Of a stretch of 60,000 nucleotides of DNA, positions 53,551-60,000 are shown piece after piece. The notes beneath the pieces are model-generated. The model saw only the letters and a list, made by a program, of their open reading frames with translations. It was not told the origin of the DNA and ran no database searches. The stretch covers positions 36,075,425 to 36,135,424 of the forward strand of contig CAIIXF020000010.1 of the NCBI GenBank assembly GCA_903813345.2. The letters run 5' to 3'. A program made the translations under genes and the position numbers. Each line of letters starts with the position of its first letter. Position 1 is the first letter of the stretch. The DNA is from Owenia fusiformis. Taxonomy: Eukaryota > Annelida > Polychaeta > Sabellida > Oweniidae.

Positions 53551-54190
53551 AGACATTGTTTTATTTGAAAGATAAGAATCTAAATGATAGGACTGATGTG
53601 TGAACTTTGTAATGGATATGGGAGATCTATTTGTTTGCTTGCCAAAGGGGAACAGGCAACTGAGCTGAACATTTTCATAGCATATTGATATGCATATGGT
53701 GAATGAGTTTTAGATTCAGAGTAGTATTATGAGAGCATCCTCGAATGCAGGGTTCCAAACATCATGATAAACCATGACATATCATATCTTCTCAGCCCTG
53801 AGATGTTTCAGGTGAAACAGAAAGATGCTAGGAGTATCAGAATGGGGTCCAAATGTCATTCCTTTTCTTCCTTAGAAGAATGAGGCACAAGTTCTTAAGG
53901 CCTGTGTTCAGAGGATGGATGAGAGAAAAATCAGCAAATCTTTTAATGCAGGGAATTATGCTAGACCATTTTCAGGGGTGATATTAATTTTCTAGGGGAG
54001 GAACTGTTCTTGTTTGTCAGACCCCCCCCCCCCTCATTATCTGCCACATCTGTATCCCGGGATCTGTATGTAGCAGAGATGGGGTTTGGGGTTATTCCTT
54101 CTCTTTCAACTCCTTTCGTGTAATACACAATGCTGTATTTTGACAATAAAAGATTATTGGATGCACTCTTGCAAATAAAATACAACATGT

Positions 54191-54356
54191 TCATGTTTGA
54201 AATGTGAAATAAAGTAAATAAGAGAGAAAATAACAAGGAATGAAATATGTAAACATTTAGCTAACACTCTAAATTGTATAGAAATGCAAGAAAATCAGAG
54301 ACTTTATTCAAGTTTTAGAGAGAATCTGAGTGGAATAAGCATGAGCAGACGGACAT
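54191..54356 (-). repeat. Interspersed repeat family 1
   Basis: Near-full copy from TCATGTTTGAAATGTGAAAT to AAGCATGAGCAGACGGACAT. Confidence 0.84.
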
Positions 54357-54584
54357 TTCTGGTGTTGATTATATATCAGTGCTATGCACACTCACAGTGA
54401 TAAACACTTTGCTTCATACTATCTTTACAGTCTTCTCAACTGAGGCACCTAATGGGGAAAACAACAAGGAAAGGGTGTTTTGTGTGTTTTCTGGGATTTA
54501 GAAGGTGCACATAATGAAAAAGGGGTGCATGGATACTGTACTGTAAAAAATGATAATTTCTTTTTATATAACTACCACGATTGT

Positions 54585-55240
54585 TGACTTATTGTTATAG
54601 TCTCTAACTTTTTGTGGATGGAGTTGGGTATGCGGTGGTTGAAGTTTGGCACCAGGCAGTTTGTGTTCAGCAGTCGGCAAATCAGTGGCGTAGCGTGGCA
54701 ATTTTACTAGGGGACGCAAAATTCCAAAATTGGGATGGGGGGGGGGGGGGGTGGTTACCCGATACGCATTCATTTCCACTTGAAATTTACTCATAAGTAC
54801 TCATTATAAGTCTTGTAGAAATTCAAGCAAAAATATTTAATGTATCGTTAAGAATGAATGGAGAAATCTAGCTAATTTATTTAGGATCCAGGAAGTGCAA
54901 TTTACGTTATCAAACAAGCGAAAAACGTACAAGCATGATGGAATAATTGATGATGTATTACATAAGAGTATTCACGAAATTATGAGAGTATAATTTGAAA
55001 GAATCATTAATGACATGTCGGGACTAAAATAAACACCTAATTTCTAAGGTTGAACCCTGTTCAAAGATACGAAATGATAAGGTTGAACAATGGCTTTGCT
55101 TATTAAACTTGAGAAATTTAGAATTTCCAAATATTCAGATAAACATTGGATTGTTCCAGTGGACGCATTTGCGTACTTTGCGTAAACGACGCTACGCCAC
55201 TGCAAATGACAGGTGGTGACATTTTGCATGTTAATGTCTT
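54585..55240 (+). repeat. Interspersed repeat family 2, split by a DNA element
   Basis: The left part (TTGTTATAGTCTCTAACTTT to GTCGGCAAAT) and right part (CAAATGACAGGTGGTGACAT onward) join into one family-2 copy when the element at 54683-55202 and one CAAAT are removed. Confidence 0.82.
54683..55202. mobile_element. 520-bp non-autonomous DNA element, TIR CAGTGGCGTAGCGT
   Basis: Both ends read CAGTGGCGTAGCGT inward. The 5-bp direct repeat CAAAT flanks it (54678-54682 and 55203-55207). The interior has a G-run and GGGGACGCAAAATT but no transposase. The end motif is of hAT-like type; superfamily is not certain. Confidence 0.87.
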
Positions 55241-55244
55241 GTCT

Positions 55245-56040
55245 TGTTTGTGAGCTACAGGGTGTTCCATGAGGATTGTAGACCTTTATAAATAAAAATT
55301 GAATGGAACAGTTGTCATTTTATTTTCCTCCAAAATAACTCTGCTCTTGGCCGGGGTTTGACATGCATACTGTTCGTGATTAGCATGATCATTAATATGA
55401 CAAAATAGCATGAGATACCCCCTCTTTGGGAGTCTCCAACTATTTGAACTGTTAAGGTATCAACTATCAACTTTCAGTGACATACATAAGCTGAGATGCT
55501 TGAACTAAACTGCTAAATACTGCACTGAATCCTCAAGTTACTTGCTCTCTAAAGATGTGAAAAACAACTATTTTCTGCATAGATTTAAAATGGAAAATAC
55601 ACTTAATAAGACAAATGATATAGCTCATTTTCATGAGCTCATGGGAGCTCATTTTGCAGCTCATTTGCAGCTCAATTTAGTAACTGTTAATGGAGTAAAT
55701 TGATGAATATTGAAAGAACGGTGTCACGGAATATGAAAAACAAGGTAAACTTTTGACTTCATCATAAATGTGTTTATTTGACATTAATTTGATTATGCAG
55801 GCTATAAATGTATGATGTTTACTAAGATTGATGTTTGGCGAATTATTCAGATACTCAACACATCTTAGGAGAAATGACATGTCATGGTTTATCATACATT
55901 GATGGGCAAATGGGCCTTTCATATTTCTATTTAGAATGATTGTTTCAATTATGTTTGTCATTGGATAATATATAACCCTTTTGGTTGTTAATTTGTTGTT
56001 TGCATGTTAATTTCCATGTTTAAATGTATGTATAAATACA
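55245..56040. other. Intergenic, nothing firm
   Basis: Contains short GAGCTCAT/CAGCTCATTT palindromic words at 55620-55675. No gene. Confidence 0.5.
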
Positions 56041-57000
56041 TGTTTAAACGTAAACCATGATACCATGGTATACCATGGTTTACCATGGTCTATCATGATC
56101 GGCAATGAAATTACCATCAACTCTGACCATGGTGGCAATGATGTTTTTCGGTCAATTTTTTACCATGGTATATCATGTTATACCATGTTTCATGGTATTT
56201 CATGTTCAAAGTTAACCATCAAATACCATGGTATTATCATGGTATTTCATTGCCATGTTCCTAACCATCATTTACCATGGTATTACCATGGTATATCATG
56301 GTTGATTGCATTTCATGGCATTTCATTGAAGATGTGACAATCAAATACCATGGTATTTCATTGCCATGTTCCTGACCATCATTTACCATGGTATTACCAT
56401 TGTATATCATGGTTGATGATATTTCATTGTACAATGTGACAATCAAATGCCATGGTCATACCATGATATTTTATTGTTATGTACCTGACTATTATTTACC
56501 ATGGTATATCATGGTTGATGACATTTCATTGTACCGTGTGACAATCAATTACCATGGTCATACCATGTCATTTCCTTGCCAAAATCATAACTCTCATTTA
56601 TCATGGTTTTATCATTGCATTTCATGGTTGGTGGCATTTCATGGCATTTTATTGTCAAACCTGACCATCAAATACTATGGTCATACCATGGTATTTCATT
56701 GCCATAATCATAACTATCATTTATCATGGCATATCATTGCATTTCGTGGTTGATTGTATTTCATAGCATTTCATTGTCAAACCTGACCATCAAATACCAT
56801 GGTTATACCATGGTATTTTATTGCTAAAAGAACTCTAGAAGAGTGTCAAAGTCTAAAATTGGTCAGAGTTGAAATGGATCATGAAATACAATGAAATACC
56901 ATGTTTCACCATGAAATGCAATGAAATACGATGATTGATCATGATATGCAATGAAATGCAATGGTCTTCCTTGCAATGCAGTGAAATACAATGAAAGTAT
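56041..57000. repeat. CATGG-rich palindromic satellite
   Basis: Dominated by ACCATGGTATACCATGGT and ATTTCATTGCCATG words. A higher-order period of about 100 bp is visible from the recurring GTGACAATCAA (about 56333, 56436 and 56537). The last part (56880-57000) switches to complementary words such as AATGAAATGCAATGG, so the tract is also inverted on a larger scale. Confidence 0.85.
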
Positions 57001-57350
57001 TTTTTAAATGAAATATCTTTATTAATAAATGTTAATTAGATATCCAAATTATTATAATTAGTGATTCTGATATTCATTAAAATCACAACTTTATATACTT
57101 TTGTTCCTTTATTTAATAAATTGATTTCTATTATGAATAATTAAATTAATAACCCTAGAAACAAAATTTTTTTGTTAATCAAATATACTTTACTTTTTTG
57201 TGACTGTTGTCGGAAAAATAGGAGATCAACTCAATATTTTGTAAGTCCAACCTCCAGTCTTAGATTAAACATCTTGACTGTATTTCATTGCATTTGATGG
57301 TTTGCAACTGTGAAATGCTGCAAAATAGCAGTATTTTTAAATGCAAACTT
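57001..57350. other. AT-rich spacer inside the palindromic tract
   Basis: About 350 bp without CATGG words, separating the two CATGG-rich blocks. Confidence 0.6.
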
Positions 57351-57354
57351 TTAA

Positions 57355-57955
57355 GTATAGTGACCATGGTATACCATGGTAGATCATTATGATTATTTGG
57401 CTCCATTGCATATCATGGTTGAATGTCTAGACCATGATATCACTGCATTTGATGGTATCTGACCATGAAATACTGTGAAATGGTGGTATTTTTTAGATAC
57501 AAAATTACATGTTAATTGACCATGGTATACCATGGTATATCATGATCGTTAAATGGCACCATTTCATGGTCAGGAGCGCTTTTCTAACATGGAGTTTCCC
57601 ATTGAAAAAATACTGCCGTTTCGCAGTATTTCATGGTCAGAAACAATCAAATGCAATGAAATCATGGTCAAGAAACCATCAAATGCAATGATATCATGGT
57701 CGAGAACTTGACCATGATATCATTGCATTTGATGGTTTCTGACCATGAAATACTGCGAAACGGCAGTATTTTTTCAATGGAAAACTCCATGTTAAAAACG
57801 CGCTGTTAACCATGGAATGCAATGGTGCCATTTAACGTTCATGATCGGCCATGGTATTACCATGGTATTTCATTGCATTTCATGGCCATATACCATGGTA
57901 TACCATGGTCATACCATGGTATACCATGGTATGGCCATGGTCCATTTCAACATGG
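57355..57955. repeat. CATGG-rich foldback block
   Basis: The inner inverted repeat 57541-57846 has arms of about 150 bp with AAATACTGCGAAACGGCAG and its complement, centred near 57705 (GGTCGAGAACTTGACC). It is flanked on both sides by ACCATGGTATACCATGGT palindromes and preceded by a diverged copy of the same unit at about 57400-57500. Confidence 0.85.
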
Positions 57956-58620
57956 TTGTTGTTTATTAACATTGAACGATATCCATTGTTTCCTGCGTTG
58001 TATCAGGCCCTGCTTCTTTATACTCTCCTGCATTGTTTCTTCCATTGTACTAAGCATCTCTCCTTTATTTTATCCTGCATTGTGCCCTTTATACAGTGTA
58101 CATCTTGAATCATTTACACTGACCATAAATAGCATGGGTTTCACTTTATTTGGTCAAATAACAAACAAAAAATGAGATGGTAAGCAATCAAGTAGGCAGA
58201 CTTCAGAGTCACACAGTAATGAATATGATATTTCCTAGTCTAGGTACTAGTTCTTGTGAGCCCCCCCCCCAACACTACACACCTTCCCTGTTGTCGAAAT
58301 AGATAGGGGGGGAGTAGTCCAGGGTCTTGAAGCAAGACTAGAAAATTTTTTAAAATCTAATTTTCCACATTTATCTGATAAAGGAATTAGCATGTAATTG
58401 TGTTTCCTTGCAAGGGCTCCAGTTTTTTAATATCCATAATAAAGAAGATTCAAAAGAAAATTGAACAGAAACCTCATTAGGGCTATTAAATTATGGTAAT
58501 TTCTATATATTTTGGATTTAATGTATGCTTTCTTTGTTTTTCTCAGTTTTGATATTAATCCAGGCAGAAATGAATCTTAGATAATTATGGTAGGAGGAGA
58601 ATTTTAAAAATTAATGAATG
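57956..58620. other. Intergenic
   Basis: Short CCTGCATTGT satellite-like words at 57990-58085, resembling 53170-53460, and a C-run at 58261-58270. No gene. Confidence 0.55.
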
Positions 58621-58786
58621 CCCATGTTTTAGATTCAAAGTTTAGCAGAAAAGAGAGGAATAAGCAAGGAATAAAGTCTACAGGCATGTAGTTAACACTC
58701 TAAATTGTACAGAAATGCAAGAAAATCAGGATCTTCATTCAAATTTTAGAGAGAAATTGAGTGAAATAAGCATGAGTAGACGGACA
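58621..58786 (-). repeat. Interspersed repeat family 1
   Basis: Near-full copy from CCCATGTTTTAGATTCAAAG to AGCATGAGTAGACGGACA. Confidence 0.83.
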
Positions 58787-60000
58787 ACTAGACACCTTTG
58801 TTTTAGTTTGTGAGGTGAAAAGTTACTTTTTGAAAGTAAAATAAATGTTCTGTTTCAGATATAGGGGTATATATCACTCCACACAAATGATACCTAATTA
58901 GAGAATCACAAAGCAACAAAAGAGTAACTATAGCAACCAGTCACAGTGCCATAGCAACTGATTATTACACAATAGCTACAAGCTAAACAAGTGATTTTAG
59001 TATTGGGGAAACACAGATGAAGATATAAGACTTGGAATATTTGAACTTGAAAGCATAAGGCTGTAAGGTAAGCATACTGCTTCTCATCACATATTTCTGC
59101 TTCACTATCAATATTAGGAATGGGAAGAAATGTGATGCCATGGTTTATCATGATGTAATGTAAGGAGTTTTTCAACATCCTGGTAACCATAGCAACATGA
59201 AAAGAACTCAACTGAATATATCATAGCAACAGAGGTTTGCATGTTAAAATCCATGAAAATAACAATTCACACATTTGTACATGAAAACTTCGATATTTCA
59301 ACTTTTTAAAAGTCTTAAGTGCATCCAACTGGTCAGATTGCACGTTCCATAAAAATTGAACCAAAATTAATATTTTATGTTCATTTTAATTGCTGTTTCT
59401 TTTGTGTTCCACTGTGTTGATTCTCCAATGGCCTACCTCAGATAAAATATGACAACGGTCAAGTTTGAAAATACAAAATAGAGTATGAAAGATAGACTAC
59501 GGCCCACTCTGATAATTGTAACTCCTTCCTTACATGAAAGGTTACACATTCCAACCTATTTCAAACCATCTGTATGATGATACTAGACACTTTCTGGGTA
59601 GTTGGACTTTCTATAGGGGTGGCAGACGGCCCTCAGACCAATTTATACCCCCACCCCCAAAAAACCATGGGGGTACTTTAATACCACCCAATAAAAAGAA
59701 TACTAATGCATGTCAGATATTGATTGTTTTATATTGGGTAGGGCATGTTATGGTTAGTAAGTGCCAGAAATTTCCAATCTCTAACTGATATGGTTACCAT
59801 AGAAACAGTATTTATATCTTGAAATATTCTCAATTTGACCCCCTCCCAAATGTGTCCTTTTGATCCCAAAGTGAAATATTTGCAAATCTGTTTAGATTTT
59901 ATGGCTCCTACTTTGTCAAAAATTGTATCAATATGTATATTCTAACATTTAAACACTGCAAAGTGTTCATAATGATCCTATAAATCAATAACATTTATCA
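58787..60000. other. Intergenic to the window end
   Basis: No gene. A partial family-1 end (AAGTTTGAAAATACAAAATA) is at about 59460. A C/G-rich block with an inverted ACCCCCA / GGGGGT is near 59635-59680. Confidence 0.5.

Noticed and set aside
53189-53603. Cys/Ile/Phe-rich open frames in three phases
   Set aside because: All arise from the GCATT satellite; frames are open in every phase because stop codons are absent from the unit.
56065-56753. Frames rich in YHG and PWY words
   Set aside because: Translations of the CATGG palindromic satellite, not protein-coding.

Overview
The window is AT-rich, intron-rich eukaryotic DNA, almost certainly from a marine invertebrate animal; I cannot name the species. 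The evidence is GT-AG introns with conserved phases, two genes that are recognisably animal (a death-associated protein kinase and the CS-domain dehydratase HACD3), a Ty3/gypsy LTR retrotransposon, and a dense load of DNA-transposon derivatives, foldback elements and minisatellites.

Layout. (1) 1-3.2 kb: non-coding, with two short tandem duplications. (2) 3.46-7.81 kb, plus strand: a two-exon gene of about 1361 residues with a 2A-like N-terminus, a nucleotidyltransferase-like motif and about 16 near-identical 43-residue TPR units. (3) 7.8-10.3 kb: non-coding, including a 144-bp inverted repeat with a hammerhead-ribozyme-like core. (4) 10.4-31.6 kb, minus strand: a complete ten-exon short DAPK of about 515 residues, with kinase domain, calmodulin-binding autoregulatory segment and a low-complexity Asp/Thr tail; intron 1 (12.5 kb) is packed with mobile-element debris. 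(5) 31.6-31.95 kb: a 355-bp head-to-head intergenic region with an ETS-type site. (6) 31.96-47.14 kb, plus strand: a complete ten-exon HACD3 of about 381 residues. Intron 1 holds a 5527-bp Ty3/gypsy element (32092-37618) with 912-bp LTRs in which I see no difference, a 4-bp target duplication and a tRNA-Pro primer site, but no reverse transcriptase. (7) 47.2-60 kb: intergenic, with interspersed repeats, nested palindromic elements and a roughly 1.8-kb CATGG-rich palindromic tract.

How it fits together. DAPK (Ca2+/calmodulin-controlled Ser/Thr kinase) and HACD3 (ER dehydratase of very-long-chain fatty-acid elongation) look divergently transcribed from one short promoter. The LTR element landed 53 bp past the HACD3 exon 1 donor, in the sense direction, so its LTRs could affect HACD3 transcripts. 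Several minisatellites abut splice sites and resemble the splice site they touch: HACD3 introns 4 and 9 (3' splice site-like 32-bp units) and DAPK intron 5 (5' splice site-like 40-bp units). The TPR gene is the least familiar protein here and the best candidate for an undescribed system.
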